Assembly (NCBI GenBank): GCA_013298695.1
Contig: JAAFIS010000001.1
Coordinates: 682,001 to 746,000, forward strand
Reading direction: 5' to 3'
DNA length: 64,000 nucleotides
Source: Betaproteobacteria bacterium
GTDB taxonomy: Bacteria; Pseudomonadota; Gammaproteobacteria; Burkholderiales; Casimicrobiaceae
The position numbers and the translations under genes were made by a program. The notes beneath the pieces were generated by a model. That model was not told the DNA's origin. It saw nothing but the letters and a program-made list of their open reading frames with translations, and did not search any database. Positions 50,986 to 61,207 of the stretch are shown here, piece after piece; position 1 is the first letter of the stretch, and every line of letters starts with the position of its first letter.

Positions 50986-52290
50986 CTAACGAATGCGGCG
51001 GAACGACGAGATAGAGTCGTTCATCCCCGCAGGCATTTGTGCGTACTGGCCGGGACCCGCGGTGAAGCAGCGTCCGCCATAATTGTCGTGCTCACAAAAT
51101 TGCCATGTTCCCCAGCTGATGAACATGCCTGAGGCGCGGTCATTGAAAACGCTGTCTCGCAGCGAGGCTACGTCGCCGGTCGCGCGAAGCGTCGCGCCAC
51201 GGAAATCGGAATCTTCAAACAGCCACACTGGATGACGACTACGCGGCCCGTTCGCTTCAAACAATGTGAAGTTGCCGCCGCTTGGATTTAAACCCGTCCA
51301 CACCGGCTCACGCGTCATCTGTCGCATCGAGGAAATCGCGCGATCAAGTTGGGGTGGAAGACGGCGATAGTCGCCCGGGCCAAAGGTTAAGCAGACACCG
51401 CTGAAATCGCGGTTTTCGCAGGCTTCCCAGGTGCCACCGAACACGCGCATCGATTGAATGCGATCATTGAATCCGCTGTTGCGAAGGTTGGCCACATCGC
51501 TGTCGAAGGTCACCGCGCTGCCCTGGAAATTGGGATCGGTGAACACTTCCACGCGGATACGATCGTAGGGTTGCTGCGTGTAAGCAGGGTTATTGCTGTT
51601 GGCTTGCGATGCAATCGCGCCGGCGATCACAGCGCCCGCTATTGCGCCGATCACGTCGCCGTTAGGCCGCGCTGGCGGCGCGCTTTGTGGGTTGTTTAGC
51701 GGCTGCAGCGCGCGCGCACTCAGAATGCGATTTTCAAGCTGTGCGCCAAGATCGGGGTAGTTACCCGGAGGCAGAGCTTGGCAGCGACCGCGGAAGTTGT
51801 ACTCAGTGCAGATCTCCCACGTGCCACCGGACACGATCGCGCTTGAGGCGCGATCATCGAAACCAGCGCGACCCAGATCGCCAGCGTTTTGCTCCAAGGT
51901 AAGCGTGCGCCCGCGGTATTGGCGACCTTCGTAGAGTTGCAGTTTCGGTGCGGCGTAGCCCACGTTGCCTTGGGCATAGGTCACGTCGCGCACCGAGAGT
52001 ATCGCGTCGATTCCTCGCCCACCTACTTCGCGGTAGTCGCCGGGTGTGAGTCGGCGGCACTCGCCCTGAAAGTTCTGTCCTGTGCAAACGTCCCACACGC
52101 CGCTGCTCACGCGAACCGAGCGCGCTGCACCAATCGGCAAATAGGGCTCAGTGCGCGATAACTGCGCGAATGAACCGTAAAAATCGCGCTCGCTGTAGAT
52201 CAAGATGTCGGCTGCAAACGTGGCGAAAGAGGACAGAGCAAGCGCAGCGGCGCCGATGCAGCGAGAAAGGGTTTGCGTTCGAAGGTTCAT
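50986..52290 (-). CDS. Secreted beta/gamma-crystallin protein
   Basis: A 434-residue exported protein from the ATG at 52290, which has GGAG upstream and a clear signal peptide (LSRCIGAAALALSSFATFA). It carries four beta/gamma-crystallin double-Greek-key domains: ILIYSERDFYGSFAQL, LQLYEGRQYRGRTLTL, VEVFTDPNFQGSAVTF and VWLFEDSDFRGATLRA begin them, each with a GTWE/GVWD cysteine strand and a GPGDYR-type turn. Between the second and third domains is a glycine-zipper stretch (VIGAIAGAVIAGAIASQ). Each domain may bind calcium; the zipper suggests membrane association. Probably an envelope stress or surface protein. Confidence 0.9.
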   Translation of the reverse strand: MNLRTQTLSRCIGAAALALSSFATFAADILIYSERDFYGSFAQLSRTEPYLPIGAARSVRVSSGVWDVCTGQNFQGECRRLTPGDYREVGGRGIDAILSVRDVTYAQGNVGYAAPKLQLYEGRQYRGRTLTLEQNAGDLGRAGFDDRASSAIVSGGTWEICTEYNFRGRCQALPPGNYPDLGAQLENRILSARALQPLNNPQSAPPARPNGDVIGAIAGAVIAGAIASQANSNNPAYTQQPYDRIRVEVFTDPNFQGSAVTFDSDVANLRNSGFNDRIQSMRVFGGTWEACENRDFSGVCLTFGPGDYRRLPPQLDRAISSMRQMTREPVWTGLNPSGGNFTLFEANGPRSRHPVWLFEDSDFRGATLRATGDVASLRDSVFNDRASGMFISWGTWQFCEHDNYGGRCFTAGPGQYAQMPAGMNDSISSFRRIR

Positions 52291-52500
52291 CGAATTCTCC
52301 AGCGTGAGACAGATCGGTTCAACACGCCCAGCCAACGCGGCTGGGCTTGCATGGTTGACAGAGCGTATCCCATGCATGCCAATCCCGCTAGTGGCTAAAA
52401 CAGCAATTCAATCGACGTTCAGAAAGTTCTCGCATTTTCTCAATACGAATAGCAATCGCTGTTGCAGGTCTGCCGCGAGGCTTGCTCTGTCTACGCATCG

Positions 52501-54192
52501 CTATGCCAGACCAATCCACGCAAACAATACGCTCAACAGCGTACTAAGCGCGATAGAGAGCCAGCGCTTAACACCGCCGCCTTTCCACCACTGCACACCT
52601 CGGCTGACCCAGATTGCATACACCGCCGCAGTCGTGAACAGTGCATACAACAACATGGGCACCGTGAGCGCACCAACTACGGCAATTGGCGGCACAAACA
52701 CGTTAACAAATGCGGTTGCCGCGAACCCGTAGACCGCTCGCAACAACACATCGACGCGGTCGATCAGTGGTGTTGAAAACGTCCGTTGAACCAGCGACTT
52801 TTTCTGCGTCGGCTCGCTCAAAGTGAGAGACGGATCTGACGATGTCGCAAACTCCCGTTGGGTTGCGCGTGCTCGTCCGGCGAGCACCACGCTCGCAAAC
52901 ACCACGGCGAGCGCCAGCGAAAGAATCACCGAACCGGCGAACCAACCGAGAGCCGTCTTTTCGCGCTCAAACGACGGCGTTGGATTGCGTGCGTCCCACA
53001 GTCGCCTCCCGAGTTCGGTGGCGAGCGCGTAATCGGCGGTGTTGGTCAACACTACAGCGCCGATCCCGCGCTCACGATCAACGCCGATAAAGGTCGAGAA
53101 ACCGCCGGTGCCGCCGTTGTGCCAGACCAAGGTGTCGGGTTGGAGCTGCCCGTTTTGTTCCGACTGCAAACGCGACATCATCCAGTTGTAGCCAATGCCA
53201 CCAGTTTTGCCCAGCGGTTTGAGCTGCGTCTGAGCCGCGGCCCAAGGCGCTTTGCCAGCAAGGCTCGCATCAATGACTTTGAGCAGATCATTCACGTTGG
53301 AGCGAATGCCGCCGGCTGGCGTAAACACGCCAAGCTGCCAATCCGAAACCTGATTGAGTTCCGCGCTGTGGCCGACAGCGAGCAGCGGGTCGTCGCTGGT
53401 CGGCGGATAAATCATGGTCGCGTTCATCGAGAGTGGATTGAGCAGCCGAGTTTTCACGAGCGTCTCGTAGGTTTGACCCGCTCGCGCTTCAAGCACCAAA
53501 CCGAGGAGCGCTACGCCTGCGTTTGAGTACTCACTTGTTTCAGTCGCCCCGGCTTTCATGGTGACGAGGTCTTCGATGAACTGTTCACGCGTGTAGTTGC
53601 GGTACGGATCGTTGGGATTTCGAAAAAGCGCTTTGTACATTGACCACGACTGCGGGAGTCGCGCGACGCCTGCTGTATGTGTGGTGAGTTGTGCAAACGT
53701 GATCGCGGCGAGAGCAGCGTTACTGCGGGCACTCTCAGGCAGGTAAGGCCCAATCGGGTCATCGACTTTGAGTTCACCCTTGGCAACCATGTCAGCGAGC
53801 AGCGCGCCGGTGAATACTTTGCTGATCGAGCCGATTTCGAATCGTGTATCGCCGTCAATTGCCGGGCGCGCTTTATTGCCGGAATCTCCAACGGCAACGA
53901 TGCAGCGACCTTCGCGAGTGACCCAGCCCACGGCAATTCCGGCAGCACGCTTACCATCAACATACTTCTGAAGAAACGATTTCAAAGCTAATGACTCTGC
54001 GAACGTATCGCCCTTTAAATTGGGCACGACGCTGCAATCTGACTTAGCAAGACTACTTGATGATTTCACTGTTTCGCCCAGTTCGATTGGTTTTAAAGGG
54101 GGAGAGCCGCTGGCTGCAGGCGTTTGACTGAACGCGCTAACCGCACTCAACCCGAATATCACTACGAAAAAAAGTAATTTAGTGGGGTACAT
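52501..54192 (-). CDS. Serine hydrolase, class C beta-lactamase type, with membrane tail
   Basis: A 563-residue exported serine hydrolase. Signal peptide MYPTKLLFFVVIFGLSAVSA. Ser122-x-x-Lys125 in GSISKVFTG, Tyr222-Ser-Asn in SEYSNAGVALL and the third motif HNGGTGGF are all present, so the active site is complete. After about residue 400 there are four to five membrane helices (WFAGSVILSLALAVVFASVV, AVYGFAATAFVNVFV and others). Related proteins are D-aminopeptidases, esterases or penicillin-binding enzymes. It follows the ArsR-like gene by 40 bases on the same strand and is probably controlled by it. Confidence 0.9.
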   Translation of the reverse strand: MYPTKLLFFVVIFGLSAVSAFSQTPAASGSPPLKPIELGETVKSSSSLAKSDCSVVPNLKGDTFAESLALKSFLQKYVDGKRAAGIAVGWVTREGRCIVAVGDSGNKARPAIDGDTRFEIGSISKVFTGALLADMVAKGELKVDDPIGPYLPESARSNAALAAITFAQLTTHTAGVARLPQSWSMYKALFRNPNDPYRNYTREQFIEDLVTMKAGATETSEYSNAGVALLGLVLEARAGQTYETLVKTRLLNPLSMNATMIYPPTSDDPLLAVGHSAELNQVSDWQLGVFTPAGGIRSNVNDLLKVIDASLAGKAPWAAAQTQLKPLGKTGGIGYNWMMSRLQSEQNGQLQPDTLVWHNGGTGGFSTFIGVDRERGIGAVVLTNTADYALATELGRRLWDARNPTPSFEREKTALGWFAGSVILSLALAVVFASVVLAGRARATQREFATSSDPSLTLSEPTQKKSLVQRTFSTPLIDRVDVLLRAVYGFAATAFVNVFVPPIAVVGALTVPMLLYALFTTAAVYAIWVSRGVQWWKGGGVKRWLSIALSTLLSVLFAWIGLA

Positions 54193-54232
54193 AGTGAACT
54201 CTCATCTTTAGAGGAAAACGTGGAAGACTCAA

Positions 54233-54871
54233 TCAGCCGCGGGTAGCGGAGAGGATGGCCAGCAACGGCACGACACGCTCGCCCGGAACGCGGTAGCGAC
54301 CGCGCTGAACGCTGCGCAGCCAGCCAGCGTCTTGCAATGTCTTAATGTGGTGAAAGAGCTGTCCAGTGGTGCCCATATCGGGCAGCGAAAGCAAATCTTG
54401 AGTGCTGCGCTCTTCGCCGATGGCGGCCTTCAAAATGGACAACCGCACGGGATGTGAAAGCGCGGCGAGGGTGTCTGAAAGATCATGCCAATTGGCGTCG
54501 AGAAGTGTGTGTGCTGCCTCTTGACGCTGCCACACATAGTTTGCGCCGCTCGGCAGCGAAACGGTGCCCGCGTAAATTACTGAACCGCGATCGTCAGGCT
54601 TAGAAGTACGCTGCCGATTGAGTTCGTTGAGCGCCCAATAGCGATCATCGTTTGCAGTCAGCGCTGCAACGCCAACGGTTGTTGGCGGTGCAGCGCTTGC
54701 GCGTGACATCGCAGCCGCCTCAAGTGCTGACACTCGCGCCTCTAGCGCATGCCAGAGCGAGCGTTCGTCGCTAGCGACCGAGTTCGAACTTCCCGCACTT
54801 GCTGCGTCACCATCTTGGTGAGAAATGCCGACCTCGGATGGCGTTGGTTTTCCGTTGATACGTTTTCGCAT
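54233..54871 (-). CDS. Winged-helix (ArsR-like) regulator
   Basis: A 212-residue protein from the ATG at 54871. The C-terminal half is a winged helix: LAALSHPVRLSILKAAIGEER, STQDLLSLPDMGTTGQLFHHIKTL, DAGWLRSVQRGRYRV. The N-terminal half has a helix (WHALEARVSALEAAAM) and a Trp-containing domain with no known match. No metal-binding Cys motif of classical ArsR proteins is visible, so it may sense another ligand. Its position just upstream of the serine hydrolase on the same strand suggests that it controls that gene. Confidence 0.78.
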   Translation of the reverse strand: MRKRINGKPTPSEVGISHQDGDAASAGSSNSVASDERSLWHALEARVSALEAAAMSRASAAPPTTVGVAALTANDDRYWALNELNRQRTSKPDDRGSVIYAGTVSLPSGANYVWQRQEAAHTLLDANWHDLSDTLAALSHPVRLSILKAAIGEERSTQDLLSLPDMGTTGQLFHHIKTLQDAGWLRSVQRGRYRVPGERVVPLLAILSATRG

Positions 54872-55117
54872 GCACAAATTATGGAATATCGTAATTAAAT
54901 ATGCAAGGAACTTGCGAAGAAATATACAAATAGCTACGGAAAGACGTTTTTAACGGGGTTAGGAAACTATTGTTCAATTAACCGAAAATATTAATAAATA
55001 GGTGGTCTGCCCATTTAAATAGAAGATACGGCAGCATTGGTACGTCTCCAATCGAATCGTTGGAGGTTCGCAATTTGATGAACAATTCGATGGCGTAATA
55101 GAGAAAACGAGAAAAAC

Positions 55118-55876
55118 ATGCAAAGTTCGTCTGCCCGCGCTCGCTGGGTCATAGGCAATTGGAAGATGAATGGATCGCTCGCGTCGAACGCGGCGCTGCT
55201 GGAAGTGCTAACTGCCGCGCCGCGCCCGCGACCGGGCTGCTCGATAGGGGTGTGCGTTCCGAGTCCGTATCTCAATCAAGCTCAGCGCTTACTGGGCGCA
55301 ACCCACGTTGTGTTGGGCGCCCAAGACGTGAGCGAACACGAGTCCGGTGCGTTCACTGGGCAGGTTAGCGCTGCGATGCTTCGCGAATTTGGAGGGCGGT
55401 TGGTGCTTGTGGGGCACTCCGAGCGCCGCCAACATAACGCAGAGACCAGTGAGGTCGTCGCGGCAAAAGCACGCACTGCGTTCGCTCATGGGTTAACGCC
55501 TGTAATCTGTGTCGGCGAAACGCTGCTTGATCGCGAGTCCGGCGCTGCTGAGGCGACCGTGAGTGCACAGCTTGCGCCCTGCGCGTCTCTCGTGCGCGAC
55601 GCGGGCACGTCGCTCGTCTTTGCCTACGAGCCCGTTTGGGCGATCGGCACTGGAAAAACTGCCACACCTGGCGAGGCACAAGCGATGCATGCGTTTATTC
55701 GCGAGGAAATTGCTAGTTTTTCACCAAACGCACGAGACACGAGCATTTTGTACGGTGGCAGCGTTAAATCGAGCAACGCACAAGCGCTTTTTTCGCAAGT
55801 AGATATTGACGGCGGATTGATCGGTGGCGCGTCGCTCGTCGCGGCGGACTTTTTGGCAATTGCCGCGGCGCTTTAG
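55118..55876 (+). CDS. tpiA: Triose-phosphate isomerase
   Basis: A 252-residue TIM barrel. GNWKMNG gives the catalytic Lys, GHSERR the catalytic His, and YEPVWAIGTGKTATP the catalytic Glu with the mobile loop; YGGSVKSSN and GLIGGASL bind phosphate. It interconverts dihydroxyacetone phosphate and glyceraldehyde 3-phosphate. The order tpiA-secG-tRNA-Leu-nuo is conserved in betaproteobacteria. Confidence 0.97.
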   Translation: MQSSSARARWVIGNWKMNGSLASNAALLEVLTAAPRPRPGCSIGVCVPSPYLNQAQRLLGATHVVLGAQDVSEHESGAFTGQVSAAMLREFGGRLVLVGHSERRQHNAETSEVVAAKARTAFAHGLTPVICVGETLLDRESGAAEATVSAQLAPCASLVRDAGTSLVFAYEPVWAIGTGKTATPGEAQAMHAFIREEIASFSPNARDTSILYGGSVKSSNAQALFSQVDIDGGLIGGASLVAADFLAIAAAL

Positions 55877-55947
55877 GCGCTTCGCTCAGGGTGGTAAACG
55901 GGCTCAAATCGAGCGGAAAACCCCAACGCTGTGTATAATTTCGGGCT

Positions 55948-56331
55948 ATGGAAATTTTTCAATCTTTGATGCTTGCAGTGCACGTGCTGACCGCCGTGGC
56001 GATCATCGTGCTCGTGCTTTTGCAGCAAGGCAAAGGCGCTGATATGGGTGCCGCTTTCGGCAGCGGCTCAGCCGGTAGCGTTTTCGGTGCGGCGGGCTCG
56101 GCTAATTTTTTAAGTCGCTCAACGTCCGTCGCAGCCACCGTATTTTTTGCGACCAGCATTGCGCTTACCTATTTTGCAGCGAAAACGCCTACAGTTTCTG
56201 GCGGCATCATGCAGGGTGTAACCGCGCCCGCAGACGCCGCTAAAAAAGAGGGCGCCGCACCAGCGGTCGCACCGGCAACGCCCGCGGCACCTAGTGCTCC
56301 GGCTTCGCCGAAACAAGACGTACCGAAGTAA
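55948..56331 (+). CDS. secG: Protein-export membrane protein SecG
   Basis: A 127-residue SecG with two helices (LMLAVHVLTAVAIIVLVLLQ and TSVAATVFFATSIALTYFA) joined by the QGKGADMGAAFGSGSAGSVFG loop that is diagnostic. The C-terminus is a Pro/Ala-rich tail. It is part of the SecYEG translocon. Follows tpiA by 71 bases. Confidence 0.96.
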   Translation: MEIFQSLMLAVHVLTAVAIIVLVLLQQGKGADMGAAFGSGSAGSVFGAAGSANFLSRSTSVAATVFFATSIALTYFAAKTPTVSGGIMQGVTAPADAAKKEGAAPAVAPATPAAPSAPASPKQDVPK

Positions 56332-56371
56332 GCTTGTCAAAGTACAAGCGTAGTTAGAAAATTTAGATATA

Positions 56372-56456
56372 GCCGTCGTGGTGAAATTGGTAGACACGCT
56401 ATCTTGAGGGGGTAGTGGCGAAAGCTGTGCGAGTTCGAGTCTCGCCGACGGCACCA
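56372..56456 (+). tRNA. tRNA-Leu (GAG)
   Basis: An 85-base class II tRNA. Acceptor GCCGTCG pairs with CGACGGC, then A and encoded CCA. The anticodon stem CTATC/GGTAG encloses the loop TTGAGGG with anticodon GAG for leucine. A variable arm follows and the T-arm has GAGTTCGAGTCTC. Confidence 0.96.
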
Positions 56457-56501
56457 AACAGCGAAGTCTTCACATACGCAGTACTACTGTGAAGCAAAAG
56501 G

Positions 56502-56536
56502 AGGCGGGGCAAACCATACTGCACCGCCTTTTTTTT
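56502..56536 (+). terminator. Probable terminator before nuoA
   Basis: AGGCGG and CCGCCT with a 16-base loop, then eight T. It would end the tpiA-secG-tRNA transcript before the nuo operon. Confidence 0.65.
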
Positions 56537-56577
56537 GGGAAAACGATGCACGCAAAGTCTGGGAAGCGACGCAACAC

Positions 56578-56943
56578 ATGTCATTAGAAGCCTACGTCCC
56601 GATTCTCATCTTCATGATGGTGGCGCTTGCCTTCGGCGGCGTATTGATTGGCGTCGGTTGGTTGATCTCCCCGGCGCGCCCTGACGACAAAAAACTCTCT
56701 CCGTACGAATGTGGCTTCGAAGCGTTCGAAGATGCGCGCATGCGCTTTGACGTGCGCTATTACTTGGTCGCCATTCTGTTTATCTTGTTCGATTTGGAAA
56801 TAGCGTTCCTGTTTCCGTGGGCCGTTGCGCTCCTGGATTTAGGGCCGTGGAGCCCTGGGTTTTGGGCAATGATGGTTTTTTTGGGCATTCTCACCGTGGG
56901 ATTCATCTACGAGTGGAAGCGCGGCGCGCTGGATTGGGAATGA
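56578..56943 (+). CDS. nuoA: NADH dehydrogenase I subunit A
   Basis: A 121-residue membrane subunit of complex I with three helices. [22 protein letters not shown] is the signature loop, followed by [20 protein letters not shown]. The ATG at 56578 lies after the terminator, and a promoter should be in the short gap. First gene of the nuo operon; it is followed by an unusual 124-base gap. Confidence 0.97.
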   Translation: MSLEAYVPILIFMMVALAFGGVLIGVGWLISPARPDDKKLSPYECGFEAFEDARMRFDVRYYLVAILFILFDLEIAFLFPWAVALLDLGPWSPGFWAMMVFLGILTVGFIYEWKRGALDWE

Positions 56944-57045
56944 GTTCTTTCGCTAAATCAAAAATTACTTTGTCGCTCGCGACCTGCCGTGCATTCGCAC
57001 TGTCTGCGTCGCCGCTTCGCGTACTGTTTGATTTATCGAAAGAAC
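56944..57045. repeat. 102-bp element with 16-bp inverted ends between nuoA and nuoB
   Basis: GTTCTTTCGCTAAATC at the left and GATTTATCGAAAGAAC at the right are complementary with one mismatch, enclosing 70 bases. An inner hairpin GTCGC-TC-GCGAC lies at about 56972. No target-site duplication is clear. It may be a small mobile repeat or an RNA structure within the nuo transcript. Confidence 0.6.
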
Positions 57046-57067
57046 ATCACGCTGGAGCAAAGGAAGT

Positions 57068-57547
57068 ATGAGTCTCGAAGGCGTTCTCGAAAAAGGCTTT
57101 GTCACGACAAGCCTAGATACATTGATCAACTGGTCGCGCAACGGCTCAATGTGGCCAATGACGTTCGGCCTTGCGTGTTGTGCGGTTGAAATGATGCACG
57201 CGGGCGCGGCGCGCTACGATTTGGATCGTTTCGGTATCGTGTTTCGCCCGAGCCCGCGTCAGTCCGACGTAATGATCGTCGCCGGCACACTGTGCAACAA
57301 AATGGCGCCCGCACTTCGCAAGGTCTACGACCAGATGGCCGAGCCGCGTTGGGTGATCTCGATGGGTTCTTGCGCTAACGGCGGCGGTTATTACCACTAC
57401 AGTTATTCCGTCGTGCGCGGCTGCGATCGCATCGTGCCAGTGGATGTGTATGTGCCCGGTTGCCCGCCCACTGCGGAAGCATTGATTTACGGCATCATCC
57501 AGTTGCAAAACAAGATTCGTCGCACCAACACGATTGCGAGGGCGTAA
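57068..57547 (+). CDS. nuoB: NADH dehydrogenase I subunit B
   Basis: A 159-residue subunit that holds iron-sulphur cluster N2. [29 protein letters not shown] and [13 protein letters not shown] supply the four cluster cysteines. It passes electrons to ubiquinone. GGAAG ribosome-binding site before the ATG at 57068. Confidence 0.98.
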   Translation: MSLEGVLEKGFVTTSLDTLINWSRNGSMWPMTFGLACCAVEMMHAGAARYDLDRFGIVFRPSPRQSDVMIVAGTLCNKMAPALRKVYDQMAEPRWVISMGSCANGGGYYHYSYSVVRGCDRIVPVDVYVPGCPPTAEALIYGIIQLQNKIRRTNTIARA

Positions 57548-57550
57548 CAA

Positions 57551-58126
57551 ATGCTCAAGGACATCGTAACCTCTGCACTCGGCGACAAGATCACATTGAT
57601 ATCCACCGCGCTCAACGAATTGACCGTCGAAGTGGCAGCGAAAGATTGGATTTTCGCGTGCACAACATTGCGTGATAACGCCCAATGTCGCTTCGAGACG
57701 ATGATTGATTTATGCGGTGTTGATTACTCCGCGTTTGAAGGTCACGCCCAACAAAATCAGGGTTTTGCCGTGGTTTGTCATCTAGTATCCGTGAGCCTGA
57801 ATCAGCGGGTTCGCGTTCGGTGCTACGCCGAGAACAATGAGTTCCCCGTCGTCGCATCGCTTGTGGATGTGTGGCCTGCCGCAAACTGGTTTGAGCGTGA
57901 AGCCTTTGATCTCTTCGGCATCGTGTTCGAAGGCCATCCGGATTTGCGCCGTCTGCTCACCGACTATGGGTTTGTTGGACATCCGTTCCGCAAAGATTTC
58001 CCGACTACGGGATATGTCGAAATGCGCTACGACCCCGAGCAGCGTCGCGTGGTGTATCAACCGGTAACGATCGAACCGCGCGAAAACGTGCCGCGCGTGA
58101 TTCGCGAAGAATCGTACGCAGGATAA
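57551..58126 (+). CDS. nuoC: NADH dehydrogenase I subunit C
   Basis: A 191-residue hydrophilic subunit. The 30-kDa family signature is in [20 protein letters not shown] and [17 protein letters not shown]. It links NuoB and NuoD near the quinone site. Starts three bases after nuoB. Confidence 0.97.
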   Translation: MLKDIVTSALGDKITLISTALNELTVEVAAKDWIFACTTLRDNAQCRFETMIDLCGVDYSAFEGHAQQNQGFAVVCHLVSVSLNQRVRVRCYAENNEFPVVASLVDVWPAANWFEREAFDLFGIVFEGHPDLRRLLTDYGFVGHPFRKDFPTTGYVEMRYDPEQRRVVYQPVTIEPRENVPRVIREESYAG

Positions 58127-58141
58127 GGCAAGGTAGTAATA

Positions 58142-59395
58142 ATGGCTGAAATCCGCAACTACACAATGAATTTTGGGCCGCAGCATCCTGCTGCGCACGG
58201 CGTGCTGCGCCTCGTGCTCGAACTCGACGGCGAAACGATCATCCGCGCCGATCCGCACATCGGCCTCTTGCATCGCGCGACCGAAAAACTCGCCGAATCG
58301 AAAACGTATTTGCAGTCGCTGCCGTACATGGATCGCCTCGACTATGTGTCGATGATGGCCAACGAACATGCCTACTGCATGGCGATTGAAAAGCTCGCAG
58401 GCATCGAAGTGCCGCTGCGCGCGCAATACATCCGCGTGATGTTTGATGAGATCACGCGTTCGATGAACCACTTGCTGTGGCTCGGCTGTCATGCACTCGA
58501 CGTGGGCGCAATGACGGTGTTCCTCTACTGCTTCCGTGAACGCGAAGATTTGTTCGATATGTACGAAGCGGTTTCAGGCGCACGCATGCATGCCGCGTAC
58601 TATCGTCCGGGTGGCGTGTATCGCGATCTGCCGGATCGCATGCCGCAATACACCGCGTCGAAAATTCACAACGCAAACGCGATCAAAAAAATGAACGAGA
58701 ACCGTCAAGGCTCGTTCCTCGATTTCGTTGAAGACTTTACGAATCGTTTCCCGAAATACATCGACGAATACGAAACGCTACTCACCGATAACCGCATCTG
58801 GAAACAGCGCACTGTCGGCATCGGTGTCGTCACCCCTGAGCGCGCGATGGCGCTTGGCTTCACCGGCGCGATGTTGCGCGGTTCTGGCATCGCCTGGGAT
58901 TTGCGCAAGAAGCAGCCGTACGAGGTCTACGACAAGATGGACTTCGACATTCCGGTCGGCGTGAATGGCGATTGCTACGATCGTTATCTGGTTCGCGTGC
59001 AAGAAATGCGCGAATCGAACAAGATCATTCAGCAATGCATCGCTTGGCTCAAGAAAAACGACGGCCCGGTGATTGCAGATAATCACAAAGTCGCGCCGCC
59101 TAATCGCGAATCCATGAAAACCAACATGGAAGAGCTGATTCACCATTTCAAATTGTTCACCGAAGGTATGCATGTGCCGGTCGGCGAATCGTATGCAGCC
59201 GTAGAGCATCCAAAAGGCGAGTTCGGCGTGTATATCGTGTCTGATGGCGCAAACAAGCCGTATCGCTTGAAGCTACGCGCGCCTGGTTTCGCGCACCTCG
59301 CAGCGCTCGATGAAATGAGCCGTGGTCACATGATCGCTGACGTCGTCGCGATCATCGGCACGCAAGACATCGTGTTCGGCGAGATTGACAGGTAA
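58142..59395 (+). CDS. nuoD: NADH dehydrogenase I subunit D
   Basis: A 417-residue 49-kDa subunit forming the quinone chamber. It starts with [22 protein letters not shown], has [14 protein letters not shown], the [23 protein letters not shown] segment and the C-terminal [19 protein letters not shown]. Complete; in the nuo operon. Confidence 0.98.
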   Translation: MAEIRNYTMNFGPQHPAAHGVLRLVLELDGETIIRADPHIGLLHRATEKLAESKTYLQSLPYMDRLDYVSMMANEHAYCMAIEKLAGIEVPLRAQYIRVMFDEITRSMNHLLWLGCHALDVGAMTVFLYCFREREDLFDMYEAVSGARMHAAYYRPGGVYRDLPDRMPQYTASKIHNANAIKKMNENRQGSFLDFVEDFTNRFPKYIDEYETLLTDNRIWKQRTVGIGVVTPERAMALGFTGAMLRGSGIAWDLRKKQPYEVYDKMDFDIPVGVNGDCYDRYLVRVQEMRESNKIIQQCIAWLKKNDGPVIADNHKVAPPNRESMKTNMEELIHHFKLFTEGMHVPVGESYAAVEHPKGEFGVYIVSDGANKPYRLKLRAPGFAHLAALDEMSRGHMIADVVAIIGTQDIVFGEIDR

Positions 59396-59401
59396 TTCAC
59401 G

Positions 59402-59884
59402 ATGACGCTTTCTGCAGACGCCCTCAAAAAAATCGACCGCGAAGTCGCTAAATATCCCGCCGAGCAAAAGCAATCGGCCGTGATGGCTGCGCTCACCATT
59501 GCGCAGCATGAAAAGGGCTGGCTCGCGAACGAAACGATGCAAGAAGTCGCGAGCTACCTCGGGATGCCGCCGATCGCGGTGTATGAAGTGGCAAGCTTCT
59601 ATACGATGTACAACCTGAAACCGGTTGGCAAACATAAGTTGTCGTTGTGCACGAACTTGCCGTGCCAATTGCAAGGTGCAACGGTCGTTGGCGATGCTCT
59701 CAAGAAAAAACTCGGCGTTGAATACGGCGAGACCACGGCAGACGGTTGCTTCACGCTCAAAGAAGGGGAATGCTTCGGCGCGTGCGGAGATGCACCCGTG
59801 TTCCTTGTGAATGATCGCCACATGCGAGCGAAGATTACGAGCGAGAAGCTCGATGGCTTCATCGAAGAATTGAAAAAGGCATAG
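59402..59884 (+). CDS. nuoE: NADH dehydrogenase I subunit E
   Basis: A 160-residue 24-kDa subunit with a 2Fe-2S cluster. Cysteines in LCTNLPCQLQGA and ECFGACGDAPVFLVND are the four ligands (N1a). It works with NuoF. Starts seven bases after nuoD. Confidence 0.97.
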   Translation: MTLSADALKKIDREVAKYPAEQKQSAVMAALTIAQHEKGWLANETMQEVASYLGMPPIAVYEVASFYTMYNLKPVGKHKLSLCTNLPCQLQGATVVGDALKKKLGVEYGETTADGCFTLKEGECFGACGDAPVFLVNDRHMRAKITSEKLDGFIEELKKA

Positions 59885-59893
59885 GTAGTCGAT

Positions 59894-61192
59894 ATGCATT
59901 TTGGTCCACACATCAGCCCCACGATCTTCGCCGATTTGAAAATCGACGACGCAAATGATTGGCGCATTGGCGCTTATCAAAAGCGCGGCGGCTACGAAGC
60001 ACTGCGAAAAATTCTTGATGGAAAAATTCCGCAAGAAGACGTGATCGCGGAAGTTAAAAAGTCCGCGTTGCGCGGTCGTGGCGGCGCCGGTTTCCCGACG
60101 GGGCTCAAGTGGAGCTTCATGCCGCGCCAGTTTCCCGGGCAGAAGTATCTCGTGTGCAATAGCGACGAGGGCGAGCCGGGCACGTTCAAAGACCGCGACA
60201 TTCTTCGCTACAACCCGCACATGGTCATCGAAGGCATGGCGATCGCCGCCTACGCGATGGGCATCTCGGTCGGCTACAACTACATTCACGGCGAAATTTT
60301 TTCGACCTACGAATTGTTTGAAGAAGCGCTAGAAGAGGCGCGCGCTGCAGGCTTTCTGGGTAACAACATTCTCGGCAGCGGATTCGACTTCCAGCTGCAT
60401 GCGTTTCACGGATTCGGCGCGTACATTTGCGGCGAAGAAACCGCATTGCTCGAATCGCTCGAAGGCAAAAAGGGTCAACCGCGCTTCAAGCCGCCGTTTC
60501 CGGCGAGCTTTGGTTTGTATGGCAAGCCGACGACGATAAACAACACCGAAACGTTCGCCGCTGTGCCGTGGATTATTCGCAATGGTGGCGAATCGTTCTT
60601 AAATCTCGGCTTACCGAACAACGGCGGCACGAAATTGTTTTCGGTGTCGGGCGACGTGGAACGCCCCGGCAACTACGAAGTGCCCCTTGGCACACCGTTC
60701 GCAAAATTGCTCGAACTCGCGGGCGGCATGCGCGGCGGTCGTAAGCTGAAAGGCTGCATCCCTGGTGGTTCATCAATGCCCGTCATTCCCGGTGCGCAGA
60801 TGCTCGAAACCAACATGGATTACGACTCGATTGCGAAAGCGGGATCGATGTTGGGCTCCGGCGCGGTCATCATCATGGACGACACGCGTTGCATGGTGAA
60901 ATCGTTGCTGCGTCTTTCCTATTTCTATTACGAGGAATCGTGCGGTCAGTGCACACCGTGTCGCGAAGGCACCGGCTGGCTCTGGCGCATGGTCAATCGC
61001 ATCGAACATGGCGAAGGTCGCAATGACGATCTCGATATGCTGAACAGCATCGCTGACAACATTCAAGGTCGCACGATTTGCGCTCTGGGTGATGCCGCCG
61101 CGATGCCAGTGCGCGCGTTCGTGAAACATTACCGCGATGAATTCCAGTACCACATCGATAACAAGCGCTGCCTTGTTCCCGCTTACATCTAA
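59894..61192 (+). CDS. nuoF: NADH dehydrogenase I subunit F
   Basis: A 432-residue 51-kDa subunit that binds NADH, FMN and a 4Fe-4S cluster. [33 protein letters not shown] and [18 protein letters not shown] are FMN/NADH-site motifs; [15 protein letters not shown] with a later Cys gives the cluster. Complete. Confidence 0.98.
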   Translation: MHFGPHISPTIFADLKIDDANDWRIGAYQKRGGYEALRKILDGKIPQEDVIAEVKKSALRGRGGAGFPTGLKWSFMPRQFPGQKYLVCNSDEGEPGTFKDRDILRYNPHMVIEGMAIAAYAMGISVGYNYIHGEIFSTYELFEEALEEARAAGFLGNNILGSGFDFQLHAFHGFGAYICGEETALLESLEGKKGQPRFKPPFPASFGLYGKPTTINNTETFAAVPWIIRNGGESFLNLGLPNNGGTKLFSVSGDVERPGNYEVPLGTPFAKLLELAGGMRGGRKLKGCIPGGSSMPVIPGAQMLETNMDYDSIAKAGSMLGSGAVIIMDDTRCMVKSLLRLSYFYYEESCGQCTPCREGTGWLWRMVNRIEHGEGRNDDLDMLNSIADNIQGRTICALGDAAAMPVRAFVKHYRDEFQYHIDNKRCLVPAYI

Positions 61193-61207
61193 TTCAAAAC
61201 GTCGACC

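Noticed and set aside
59273-60289. A 338-codon minus-strand frame over nuoE and nuoF
   Set aside because: It is antisense to two certain complex I genes; its His/Arg/Phe-rich composition is typical of shadow frames.
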